Shown: piece by piece, positions 34,109 through 42,085 of the stretch
Layout: the number at the start of each line of letters is the position of its first letter
Numbering within the stretch: the stretch's first letter is position 1
Origin: Natrinema sp046097095
Lineage (GTDB): Archaea > Halobacteriota > Halobacteria > Halobacteriales > Natrialbaceae
Length of the DNA: 64,000 bases
NCBI RefSeq assembly: GCF_046097095.1
Contig: NZ_CP175698.1
Coordinates: forward strand, 2,604,001 to 2,668,000
Reading direction: 5' to 3'
Made by a program: the position numbers and the translations under genes
The notes under the pieces: generated by a model
The model's input: only the letters and a program-made list of their open reading frames with translations
What the model was told of the DNA's origin: nothing
Databases searched by the model: none

Positions 34109-34127
34109 TTTTCGTACATTACGAAAA
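34109..34127. promoter_or_regulatory. Strong 8-3-8 palindrome upstream of the ectoine-hydrolase-like gene
   Basis: TTTTCGTA-CAT-TACGAAAA is a perfect inverted repeat with 8-base arms, centred about 55 bases upstream of ATG 34063. A TATA-like TACTTTAT (minus strand, complement of ATAAAGTA near 34101) lies between it and the gene. The shape resembles dimer sites of Lrp/AsnC- or TrmB-type regulators; DoeX of bacterial ectoine operons is an AsnC/Lrp protein. No such regulator is encoded in the window. Confidence 0.6.
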
Positions 34128-34218
34128 CAGATCGTGTGTACGAACCGGCGAGCAGGAGATGGTGTCTGCCGGCGACGAACCACCGGCGGTTAAGACACGC
34201 CGGTTCGTCCCGGCGGAC

Positions 34219-34764
34219 ATGGCAGTACTCGAGACTATCGCGATCGCGTTTTGGGCGATGTTGCCCGCCTACGTCCCCAACAACGCCGCGGTGTTGGCCG
34301 GCGGCGGTCGGCCTATCGACGGCGGGCGGACCTGGGGCGACAGGCGGGTGCTCGGCGACGGGAAAACGTGGCGCGGGACGGCGATGGGGATCGTCGCGGG
34401 CCTCGCACTTGCCGCCGTGCTCACCGTCATCGAGCCGAGTGTCAGCGACGCGCTCGGCTTCCCGCTCCCCGCATTCACGCCGTTCGCGGCGCTCGGCCTC
34501 GCCGCCGGCGCGATGCTCGGCGATATCCTCGCCTCGTTTCTCAAACGCCGAACCGGCCGCCAACGCGGCGCGATGTTCCCCGGCCTCGACCAGTTGGATT
34601 TCGTCGTCGTCTCCCTCCCGCTGGTCGCCCTGCTCGACTTCGACTGGTTCCGCGAGTGGTTCACGCTCGAGGTCCTCTTCGTCGTCGTCGTGCTCACGCC
34701 GATTCTCCACGTGACGACGAACGTGATCGCGTACAAACTGGGGCTGAAGAACGAGCCGTGGTAA
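34219..34764 (+). CDS. carS: CDP-archaeol synthase
   Basis: Integral membrane enzyme activating the archaeal core lipid with CTP to CDP-archaeol, before head-group attachment; 181 residues. The start is ATG 34219 (MAVLETIAIAFW), giving the standard family length and an N-terminal membrane helix; an upstream ATG at 34159 would add a charged, unlikely extension. Conserved cytoplasmic motifs are GDGKTWRGTAMGI and GDILASFLKRRTGRQRGA then MFPGLDQLDF. About five helices are predicted. It diverges from the ectoine-hydrolase-like gene. Confidence 0.92.
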   Translation: MAVLETIAIAFWAMLPAYVPNNAAVLAGGGRPIDGGRTWGDRRVLGDGKTWRGTAMGIVAGLALAAVLTVIEPSVSDALGFPLPAFTPFAALGLAAGAMLGDILASFLKRRTGRQRGAMFPGLDQLDFVVVSLPLVALLDFDWFREWFTLEVLFVVVVLTPILHVTTNVIAYKLGLKNEPW

Positions 34765-34794
34765 TGGGCTCGAGGCCGGACGGCTACAACTCTG

Positions 34795-35754
34795 TTACTC
34801 GAGCGTCGCGTCCATGTTCGCGACGGCGGCGTCGTGGGCCTCGTGGGCGGGATCCAGATCGATCGGGTCCGAGATCATGCTGAAGAAGCCGTGGATCATG
34901 TCGTCGTAGTTGTGGTACTCGACGGAAACGCCGGCGTCCGCGAGTCGGTCGGCGTAGTTCGCGCCGACGTCGCGCAGCGGGTCGAAGCCGGCGGTGATGA
35001 TCGTCGCCGGCGGGAGGTCCGAGAGGTCGTTCGCAAACAGAGGGAAGGCATAGACGTTCCCCATATCGATCTCGGTCTCGAAGTAGTGGCCCCGGAACCA
35101 CTCCATATCGCTTTCGGTGAGGAAGTACCCCTCCTTGTTCGCCTCGTAGGCCTCTGTCGCGGCCGCGTCGCCGACGCTGGGGTAGATCAGCAATTGGTGG
35201 GCGATCTCGGGGCCGCCCTGATCCCGGACGAGCAGCGATAGTCCCGCCGCGAGGCCACCGCCGGCGCTGTCGCCGCCCACGACGATCTTCTCCGGGTCGG
35301 CGTGCAGTTCGTCGGCTTGCTCGGCCGCCCACTCGAGGGCGGCATAACAGTCCTGCAAGCCCTCGGGGAAAGGGTGCTCCGGCGCGAGTCCGTAGTCGAC
35401 GCTGACGACGGGATAGCCGGTGTCGTCGGCAAGTTTCCTGCAGACGCCGTCGTGGGTGTCGATGCTCCCGATTACCCACCCACCACCGTGGAAATACAGC
35501 AGGAGCGGCCGGTCGTCCCCCTCGGTGCCGGGATCGTAGCTCCGGACCGCGAGATCGCCGTGTGGGCCGTCGATCGTGTGGTCTTCGACGGACGCGAGTT
35601 CGATGTCGGGCTCGTCGGTGACTCGCAGCTCCTCAAAGTTCCGCCGTGCCTCTTCGGGTGTGATCTCGCTGAACTCCGGCGCGTCGAGGGACTCGTAGAG
35701 CTCGAGAAACGCCTGTACGTCCGGATGTGGCTCGTCTGCACTGGATGGTGTCAT
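34795..35754 (-). CDS. Alpha/beta hydrolase, HSL-type carboxylesterase/lipase
   Basis: Esterase of 319 residues in the hormone-sensitive-lipase family. The oxyanion-hole motif HGGGW and nucleophile elbow GDSAGG (in VVGGDSAGGGLAAGL) are intact; the acid lies in ITAGFDPLRDVG and the histidine in YDDMIHGFFSM. An N-terminal helical cap precedes the core. The start is ATG 35754 (MTPSSADEPHPD). No signal peptide, so cytosolic. Convergent with carS. Natural substrates are short acyl esters by family; the physiological one is unknown. Confidence 0.92.
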   Translation of the reverse strand: MTPSSADEPHPDVQAFLELYESLDAPEFSEITPEEARRNFEELRVTDEPDIELASVEDHTIDGPHGDLAVRSYDPGTEGDDRPLLLYFHGGGWVIGSIDTHDGVCRKLADDTGYPVVSVDYGLAPEHPFPEGLQDCYAALEWAAEQADELHADPEKIVVGGDSAGGGLAAGLSLLVRDQGGPEIAHQLLIYPSVGDAAATEAYEANKEGYFLTESDMEWFRGHYFETEIDMGNVYAFPLFANDLSDLPPATIITAGFDPLRDVGANYADRLADAGVSVEYHNYDDMIHGFFSMISDPIDLDPAHEAHDAAVANMDATLE

Positions 35755-35914
35755 CGTCTGGCACAGACTCGGGCGTCGGCAAAAAGGTATCTGCAACGGC
35801 ATTCCGTACGCGATCGGTTTATCCTGAACGGGGCGATTCGATCGCCCCCGTTTGCCGCGAAGTTCGGCGTCCCGTTTCACACCGCTTATTTCGGTCCGGC
35901 GCGCCCTCTCGAGC

Positions 35915-36439
35915 ATGCCCAACCAGAAGCTCATCGACGCTCTGCGCGCGGCCGATGCCGTCCAGTTCGGCGAATTCGAACTCTCTCACGGCGGCACCAG
36001 CGAGTACTACGTCGACAAGTACCTCTTCGAAACCGATCCCGACTGCCTCGAGTCGATCGCCGCGGCCTTCGCCGACCGGCTCACGCCCGACGACAAACTC
36101 GCCGGCGTCGCGCTGGGCGGGGTTCCGCTCGCGGCCGCGACGAGCGTCGCGGCCGGCGTCCCCTACGTCATCGCGCGCAAACAGCGCAAGGACTACGGAA
36201 CGGCTAACCTCGTCGAGGGCCGACTCGCCGAGGGCGAAGAGGTCGTCGTCCTCGAGGACATCGTGACGACGGGGACGAGCCTCGTCGAGGCCGTCGAGGC
36301 GCTCCGGGAAGCCGGCGCGACCGTCGAGCGCGCGCTCGTCGTCGTCGACCGCGAGGAGGGCGGCCGCGAGACCGTCGAGGACGCGGGCCTCGAGATGGAG
36401 GCACTGGTGACCGCAAGCGAGTTGCTCGAAAGTCAGTAG
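35915..36439 (+). CDS. pyrE: Orotate phosphoribosyltransferase
   Basis: Joins orotate and PRPP to orotidine monophosphate in pyrimidine synthesis; 174 residues, the compact haloarchaeal form. Motifs are FELSHGGTSEYYVDKYLFE, GVALGGVPLAAATS, ARKQRKDYGT (catalytic loop) and the PRPP-binding VVVLEDIVTTGTSLVEAVEA. The start is ATG 35915 (MPNQKLIDALR), preceded by a TTATTT promoter element. It is the homologue widely used as a selectable marker in halophile genetics. Confidence 0.94.
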   Translation: MPNQKLIDALRAADAVQFGEFELSHGGTSEYYVDKYLFETDPDCLESIAAAFADRLTPDDKLAGVALGGVPLAAATSVAAGVPYVIARKQRKDYGTANLVEGRLAEGEEVVVLEDIVTTGTSLVEAVEALREAGATVERALVVVDREEGGRETVEDAGLEMEALVTASELLESQ

Positions 36440-36475
36440 GCCGTCGGCGGTCGGACCGTCGGTCGCGGCGCGAAT

Positions 36476-37534
36476 TCAGGCACCCTTAATGAGGTGAGTC
36501 ACGCCGGCGGTTTCGGCGACGATCCACGCGACGAACAGCCCGTACGCAAAGAGCAACGCATAGGACTCGAAGGTCGTGACCGAAAGGTCGGTGCGCAGAA
36601 ACGAGAACAGGAGCACGGTCGCAAGCGTCAACACGCCGAGCATCGGGACGGCGACGGCGAAATCCACGGAGACACTCCCGACGATGAGGACGCCGATCGG
36701 AATTGCGACCAGAAGATCGAACGTGTTCGAGCCGAGGACGTTTCCGATACTCGTGATTCCGTTACCGGTTTGGGCCGAACGCACGCTCACGAGTGTGTCC
36801 GGCAGGCTCGTCGCCGCCGCGATGATGGTGACGCCGGCAAGGAACGCGGGGATGCCGAACGTGTGACTGAGCGATTCGACGCTGCCAACCAGCCGTTCGA
36901 CGGCCACGAGGATCACGACGAGGCCGACCGCGAGCTTTCCCCACTCGCGGCCGATATCGGTCCCGTCGGTGACGCCCCCGGCGTCGTGGTCACTGACGTC
37001 TTGCCACTGAATGAAGAGGTACAGACCGTAGAGGAGCAGCGGGAGCGCAGCCAGAGGACGTGTCAGGTTGCCCGCGAGTTCGGGGCCGTCGGGAACGGGG
37101 ACGTAGATGACGGCCAGTGAGAGCGTGACGACCAGCGCGGCGACGGCGATCATATAGAACTGCGCTTCCTTGTAGACGATGGTGCGGTTCGTGTCCAGAT
37201 CGCCGTCCGTAACCAGCCCGGACAGCGCCGGGATTACCAGGATGTTGAAAATCGCGGAGCCGACGATCGCACCGACGCCCATGTCGAACGTTCCTTCGAT
37301 TGCCGTGAACACGACGCTCGAAAGCTCCGGGAAACTCGAGCCGACGGCGACGACGATCGACCCCTGCACGACCGCCGGCAGCCCGTAGTACGCCGAGAGG
37401 TGTTCCGCCGACTCCTCGAGCCAGCCGCTGCCGAACCAGATGAAGCCGGTCGCGATGACGATAATGAGGACGTTGACGACGGGGCTGTCTGGAAGGAAAC
37501 CACCAGGGATCATTGCCCGTAAATGGCCGTTCAT
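36476..37534 (-). CDS. Sodium/calcium exchanger family (CaCA) antiporter
   Basis: Integral membrane antiporter of 352 residues with about ten helices in two inverted halves. The two alpha repeats, which bind cations, are AVGSSFPELSSVVF with GSAIFNILVIP in the first half and AAATSLPDTLVSVRSAQ with GSNTFDLLVAIP in the second. A soluble acidic loop (residues ~180-205) separates them. It probably extrudes Ca2+ using the Na+ gradient. It is convergent with pyrE. Confidence 0.92.
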   Translation of the reverse strand: MNGHLRAMIPGGFLPDSPVVNVLIIVIATGFIWFGSGWLEESAEHLSAYYGLPAVVQGSIVVAVGSSFPELSSVVFTAIEGTFDMGVGAIVGSAIFNILVIPALSGLVTDGDLDTNRTIVYKEAQFYMIAVAALVVTLSLAVIYVPVPDGPELAGNLTRPLAALPLLLYGLYLFIQWQDVSDHDAGGVTDGTDIGREWGKLAVGLVVILVAVERLVGSVESLSHTFGIPAFLAGVTIIAAATSLPDTLVSVRSAQTGNGITSIGNVLGSNTFDLLVAIPIGVLIVGSVSVDFAVAVPMLGVLTLATVLLFSFLRTDLSVTTFESYALLFAYGLFVAWIVAETAGVTHLIKGA

Positions 37535-37695
37535 GACACATGAACGATTCTATATATAACAGGCTGCGTCGTTGGACGCTTCGAGAGGCGAGATGATAAT
37601 CAGACCGCAACGCCGGGCGTCGACTCCAGTCGTCGTAGCCGCCTTCGACCGCCTGCTCGAGGGAAGCGAGGACGGCGTCGCTCACCATCACAATG

Positions 37696-37703
37696 CTTTT
37701 ATC
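37696..37703 (+). promoter_or_regulatory. TATA-like box for thrS
   Basis: CTTTTATC precedes the hairpin at 37731 by about 30 bases, so transcription would begin near 37726, giving a 5' untranslated leader of roughly 135 bases before ATG 37861. That is long for a haloarchaeal mRNA, where leaderless transcripts dominate. Confidence 0.45.
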
Positions 37704-37730
37704 CCGCTCGAGACTACGCGTAGCCACGAT

Positions 37731-37782
37731 GGTAGGTGTCCGTTTTACAGGGGCGGTTGCCCGCTTTTAACTCCCACCTACC
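37731..37782 (+). promoter_or_regulatory. Candidate structured leader of the thrS mRNA
   Basis: GGTAGGTG (37731-37738) and CACCTACC (37775-37782) are perfect 8-base complements enclosing a small inner hairpin GCGG-TTGC-CCGC. If transcription starts near 37726 this structure sits at the very 5' end of the thrS mRNA. It could bind ThrRS itself, tRNA or another factor for feedback control. The enclosed 13-codon frame from ATG 37728 has only one threonine codon, which argues against peptide attenuation. Confidence 0.45.
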
Positions 37783-37860
37783 GCGTATTGTGTCGGCCAC
37801 GGTCGACCAGTGTGCGGGACGCGCGGACACGCCACCGGGATTTTCACCACATCCACAGCC

Positions 37861-39801
37861 ATGTCAGAACCAAATTCCCAGGAACGGATAGCGGTCGTAC
37901 TGCCCGACGGCTCGGAACTCGCAGTCGACGCGGACGCGACGGTCGAGGACTGCGCCTACGAGATCGGCCCCGGCCTCGGCAGCGACACGGTCGCCGGCAA
38001 ACTCGACGGCGACCTCGTCGCCAAGGAACAGCCGGTCTACGACGGCGCTGAACTCGAGATCATCACCGACGGCTCCGAGGAGTCCCTCGAGGTCATGCGC
38101 CACTCGGCGGCCCACTGTCTGGCCCAGGCCGTCGAGCGACACTACGACGACGTCGACCTCGCGATCGGCCCGCCGACGGACGAGGGCTTTTACTACGACT
38201 TTGACAACCTCGATATCGACGAGGAGGACCTCGCGGAACTCGAGGCCGAGATGGAAGAGATCATCGACGCGGACTACGAGATCGAGCGCGAGGAGGTCTC
38301 GATTGAGGAGGCCGAGGAGCGCCTCGACGGCGAGCCCTACAAACTCGAACTACTCTCCGAGTTCGCCGAAGAAAACGACACGGTCACCTTCTACAGTCAG
38401 GGCGAGTGGGAGGACCTCTGTGCCGGCCCGCACGTCGACTCGACGGGCGAGATCGGCGCGGTGAAACTCCTCGAGATCGCCGGGGCCTACTGGCGCGGCA
38501 ACGAGGAGAACACGATGCAGACGCGCGTCTACGGCACGGCGTTCGAAGACGAGAGCGATCTCGAGGACTTCTTAGAGCGCAAGCGCGAGGCCGAAAAGCG
38601 CGACCACCGCCGGATCGGCAACGAGATGGACCTCTTTTCGATTCAGGACGTGACGGGGCCGGGCCTGCCGCTGTATCACCCCGCCGGGAAGACGGTCCTC
38701 TCGGAACTCGAGGGGTTCGTCCGCGACCTCAACGAGGAGGCGGGCTACGACTACGTCGAGACGCCCCACGTGTTCAAGACGGACCTCTGGCACCGGTCGG
38801 GCCACTACGAGAACTACCAGGACGACATGTTCATCTTCGATGTCGGCGACGACGAGTTCGGCCTGAAGCCGATGAACTGTCCCGGCCACGCCGCCATCTT
38901 CCAGGACCACTCCTGGAGCTACCGCGACCTGCCGATCCGCTACGCCGAGAACGGCAAAGTGTATCGCAAAGAACAGCGCGGCGAACTCTCTGGCCTCTCG
39001 CGGGTCTGGGCCTTTACCATCGACGACGGCCACCTCTTCATCCGCCCTGACCAGATCAGACAGGAGGTCGAGGAGATCATGGACATGATCACCGACGTCC
39101 TCGAGACGTTCGACTTGGAGTACGAGATGGCCCTGGCGACGCGACCCGAGAAGTCGGTCGGCTCCGACGAAATTTGGGAGAAAGCCGAGTCGCAACTCGA
39201 GAACGTGCTCGAGGCCCACGGTCACGAGTACGAGGTAGAAGAGGGCGACGGCGCGTTCTATGGGCCGAAAATCGACTTCGCGTTCGAGGACGCCATCGGT
39301 CGCTCGTGGGACGGCCCCACCGTGCAACTGGACTTCAACATGCCCAAGCGGTTCGATCTGAACTACGTCGGCGAGGACAACGAGGAACACCGTCCCGTCA
39401 TGATTCACCGCGCGCTGTACGGCAGCTACGAGCGGTTCTTCATGATGCTCATCGAGCACTACGAGGGCCGGTTCCCGCTCTGGCTCGCGCCCGAACAGGT
39501 CCGCGTGCTGCCGATCTCCGACGATAACCTCGGCTACGCCCACCGCGTCGCAAACGAGTTCGACGACTTCCGCGTCGAGGTCGACGACCGCGACAGCACC
39601 TTAGAGCGAAAGATCCGCGCGGCCCACGACGATCGGGTCCCCTACCAGATCATCGTCGGCGACAACGAGGAGGAGGACGGCAACATCTCGGTCCGCGACC
39701 GCTTCGAGGACCAGGAGTACGACGTCGAGATCGAGGAGTTCCGCAGCCATCTCGAGGCCGAGCGCGACGAGCAGCGGACGGAGCCGGACTTCCTACAGTA
39801 G
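37861..39801 (+). CDS. thrS: Threonyl-tRNA synthetase
   Basis: Charges tRNA-Thr; 646 residues. The N-terminus is a TGS domain (residues ~8-72), followed by a bacterial/eukaryotic-type editing domain with HSAAH (HxxxH) and LCAGPHVD. This differs from the D-aminoacyl-deacylase-like editing domain of many other archaea. The class II core has MNCPGHAAIF (zinc Cys), GLSRVWAFTIDDGHLF and MIHRALYGSYERFF, then the anticodon-binding domain. The start is ATG 37861 (MSEPNSQERIAV). A long leader with a hairpin precedes it; T-rich sequence (39802-39822) follows. Confidence 0.96.
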   Translation: MSEPNSQERIAVVLPDGSELAVDADATVEDCAYEIGPGLGSDTVAGKLDGDLVAKEQPVYDGAELEIITDGSEESLEVMRHSAAHCLAQAVERHYDDVDLAIGPPTDEGFYYDFDNLDIDEEDLAELEAEMEEIIDADYEIEREEVSIEEAEERLDGEPYKLELLSEFAEENDTVTFYSQGEWEDLCAGPHVDSTGEIGAVKLLEIAGAYWRGNEENTMQTRVYGTAFEDESDLEDFLERKREAEKRDHRRIGNEMDLFSIQDVTGPGLPLYHPAGKTVLSELEGFVRDLNEEAGYDYVETPHVFKTDLWHRSGHYENYQDDMFIFDVGDDEFGLKPMNCPGHAAIFQDHSWSYRDLPIRYAENGKVYRKEQRGELSGLSRVWAFTIDDGHLFIRPDQIRQEVEEIMDMITDVLETFDLEYEMALATRPEKSVGSDEIWEKAESQLENVLEAHGHEYEVEEGDGAFYGPKIDFAFEDAIGRSWDGPTVQLDFNMPKRFDLNYVGEDNEEHRPVMIHRALYGSYERFFMMLIEHYEGRFPLWLAPEQVRVLPISDDNLGYAHRVANEFDDFRVEVDDRDSTLERKIRAAHDDRVPYQIIVGDNEEEDGNISVRDRFEDQEYDVEIEEFRSHLEAERDEQRTEPDFLQ

Positions 39802-39959
39802 CGTTTCTGACCCTCTCGTTTTCCGCTTCTAGCCGTCTAGATCCAGCGTCCGTTTTGCTCGAGGGTCGTTGGAACCGTCTCGACCTGTCTCACGTTCGTG
39901 CTAATTCTTCTGCTTGAGCCGATCGCAATACACATACTTGCGGGATCGTGCATATCTGT

Positions 39960-40700
39960 ATGAACAGAGCCGAGAAAGCAGCCCTTCAGCTGCGGGCTGT
40001 CGATGTGTTGCGGATGTTAAAGGAGACGCGGACCTACGACGAACTCGCGGAGACGACGGGACTGCCGGCGGGGGATCTCAACCGGTACGTCAACGGACAC
40101 GTCCTCCCGGGAACTGACCGCGCGCGCGAGGTCGTCGAGGATCTCGGCCGGGAGGCGCTGGCCGGAGAACTCGACGCGCGGATCAGCGTCGACGACGAGG
40201 GATACGTCGACAACAGCGCGACCGTCTTCGATCAGCCGTTTCTCGATCTGGCCGCACCGGTCGTGGCCAACGGCTTCGATTTCGACCGTCCTGATGTCGT
40301 CCTCACGGCCGCGACCGACGGGATCACGCTCGCGGCCGCGCTCGCGAGCTACTACGGCGTCCGGTGTGCGTATGCGAAAAAACGCAAAGAGACCGCCGTC
40401 GAGGAGTTCATTGAGGCGCGCCAGCGGCTTCAGTCCGGAATCGAACTCACATACTACCTTCCCGCGTCGGCCATCGAGCCGGGCGAGTCCGTCCTCGTCG
40501 TCGACGATCTCATTCGATCGGGCGAGACACAGGAACTGCTGTTAGACATCGTTCACACCGCCGAGGCCGACGTCGCCGGCGTCTTCGCTCTCATCGCGGC
40601 CGGAGCGGACGGTATCGACCGCGCTCGCGATCGAACCGACGCGCCGGTCGGCGCGCTCACGAGCGTCGGACCGGCGACGGACCGAGTGACGAGCGACTAA
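39960..40700 (+). CDS. HTH-phosphoribosyltransferase fusion, probable transcriptional regulator
   Basis: Protein of 246 residues. Residues ~10-60 (LKETRTYDELAETTGLPAGD, LNRYVNGHVLPG) look like a helix-turn-helix. The rest is a type I phosphoribosyltransferase fold with the PRPP loop VLVVDDLIRSGETQ and an AYAKKRKE catalytic-loop-like segment. Such fusions act as ligand-sensing regulators (as in PurR- and GfcR-type proteins) or as purine salvage enzymes. Start ATG 39960, right after a TATA-bearing A+T-rich stretch, suggests a leaderless mRNA. The target genes are unknown. Confidence 0.82.
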   Translation: MNRAEKAALQLRAVDVLRMLKETRTYDELAETTGLPAGDLNRYVNGHVLPGTDRAREVVEDLGREALAGELDARISVDDEGYVDNSATVFDQPFLDLAAPVVANGFDFDRPDVVLTAATDGITLAAALASYYGVRCAYAKKRKETAVEEFIEARQRLQSGIELTYYLPASAIEPGESVLVVDDLIRSGETQELLLDIVHTAEADVAGVFALIAAGADGIDRARDRTDAPVGALTSVGPATDRVTSD

Positions 40701-40888
40701 CCGCGTCCCCTGCCTTCTGCCATCGGCGTAACGAACGCTCAGTGATCCGTATTGAGAACGCGAACCGTCGGTTTCGATCCGACGTTCGCCGACGCGTTTG
40801 CGATCGCCAGCGGAGAACCGTGCGAACGGTTACCACATTATTAATCATTAGGTTTATGGTGGGCCCGGCAGTTAGTGGTGGTACGCAC

Positions 40889-41329
40889 ATGACGGAGACA
40901 GTCATCCTCGGCGTGATCGGGTCGGACGCTCACGTCGTCGGGATCACCATCCTGGAACAGGCGCTCGAGGCAGCCGGATTCGACGTCGTCAACCTGGGAG
41001 TCCAGAGCTCCCAGGAGGAGTTCGTCGAGGCCGCGTCCGCCAACGACGCCGAGGCTGTACTCGTCTCGTCGCTCTACGGCCACGCCAAGCAAGACTGCGA
41101 GGGCTTTCACCGGCGGATCGCGGAGGCCGACCTCGACGTCACGACCTACATCGGCGGCAACCTCGCCGTCGGGCAGGACGACTTCGAGGAGACGCGGTCG
41201 TTCTTCCGCGAGCTGGGGTTCGACCGAGTCTTCGACTCCGAAACCGATCCCGAGGAGGCTATCCAGGCCCTGAAGGCCGATTTGGACATGCGCTCGACCG
41301 AACAGGAAAGCCAGACAGTTTCGGCATAA
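40889..41329 (+). CDS. mamA: Methylaspartate (glutamate) mutase small subunit
   Basis: Cobalamin-binding subunit S, 146 residues, of the B12-dependent mutase converting glutamate to 3-methylaspartate in the methylaspartate cycle for acetate assimilation. The B12 signature GSDAHVVGITILEQAL (DxHxxG) lies at residues ~10-26, with SSLYGHAKQ and GGNLAVG completing the cobalamin site. The start is ATG 40889 (MTETVILGVIG). In haloarchaea with this pathway the large subunit and methylaspartate lyase normally follow directly; here they do not, and the 3' end is partly duplicated (41308-41383). Confidence 0.9.
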   Translation: MTETVILGVIGSDAHVVGITILEQALEAAGFDVVNLGVQSSQEEFVEAASANDAEAVLVSSLYGHAKQDCEGFHRRIAEADLDVTTYIGGNLAVGQDDFEETRSFFRELGFDRVFDSETDPEEAIQALKADLDMRSTEQESQTVSA

Positions 41330-41383
41330 CCGATTCGCTCTTTTCGGCGGTCTCGAACCGCGAAGCCAGACGGTTTCGGCATA
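41308..41383 (+). repeat. Direct duplication of the mamA 3' end
   Basis: AAGCCAGACAGTTTCGGCATA (positions 41308-41328, containing the stop) recurs at 41363-41383 with 20 of 21 bases identical. The copy lies just after the gene, as if a segment had been lost or slipped where the rest of the mutase operon would be. Confidence 0.7.
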
Positions 41384-41489
41384 CTCGGGTCCCCCGACCG
41401 GTCCCCGCGGGCGATCGGTAGCCGCCGTTCCCGCTCGAGGAGCGATCTCGTCCGATCCGTCGGAGCCCGACTGCAGTAGTCCGGTCTCG

Positions 41490-41921
41490 TTAGCGGACGA
41501 TCGTCACCGGCACCGGCGATCGGCGGGCGACCGTTTCGGCGACGCTACCGAGGAGGATCCTGCTCGCGCCCGTCCGGCCGTGGCTCCCGATGACGATGTG
41601 ATCAACCTCCTGTTCGTCCGCGTAGTCGACGATCGACCGCGAGACGCCGCCGATGACGTGATCCGTTTCGATCTCGAGGTCGTATTCGGCGGCCTGTTCT
41701 CGTGCCTCTGCGAGGATCTCCTCGGCGCGGTCTTCGTGGTGGGCTTGCACCTCGTCGTAGTTGATCGCCGTTCCTTCGACGCCGCCGACGGCGTAGATAT
41801 CGCTGGGATCGAGGACATACAGCGCGGTGATCGTCGCGTCCGGATACTCCGTACAGGCGAACTCGAGCGCCGACGTCGACTGTGTCGAATCGTCGACCGC
41901 CACGAGAACGTGCCGTGTCAT
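41490..41921 (-). CDS. Universal stress protein, UspA family
   Basis: Single-domain USP of 143 residues. The N-terminal strand is HVLVAVDDSTQSTSAL and the ATP-binding signature is GSHGRTGASRILLGSVAE (G-2x-G-9x-G-S type), ending in SPVPVTIVR. Nucleotide-binding USP proteins modulate stress responses and sometimes transporters. It is monocistronic and convergent with mamA. Haloarchaea encode many paralogues, so the individual role is unknown. Confidence 0.92.
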   Translation of the reverse strand: MTRHVLVAVDDSTQSTSALEFACTEYPDATITALYVLDPSDIYAVGGVEGTAINYDEVQAHHEDRAEEILAEAREQAAEYDLEIETDHVIGGVSRSIVDYADEQEVDHIVIGSHGRTGASRILLGSVAETVARRSPVPVTIVR

Positions 41922-42053
41922 ACGCGGCGATACGTCGGCCTGCGGAATAAGTCCACTCCCGGACCAGACCGGCGGGAACGATGCTGTGTATCTCGGTCGC
42001 CGTTCGACGCTTCGAGACGGTCAGCGCTGGCGCTCGCTCTTCGGTGGTCGCAG

Positions 42054-42058
42054 AAAAA
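42054..42058 (-). terminator. T5 tract after rpl15e
   Basis: On the minus strand a run of five T (CGATTTTTCTG) follows the rpl15e stop by about 30 bases, which fits an oligo-T archaeal terminator. Confidence 0.35.
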
Positions 42059-42085
42059 TCGACGTTCGGTTCGACGACGAGGGCG

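Noticed and set aside
37728..37769. A 13-codon frame as a leader peptide for thrS attenuation
   Set aside because: It has only one threonine codon and no terminator/antiterminator pair, and attenuation by translation is not expected here; the RNA hairpin is the better explanation.
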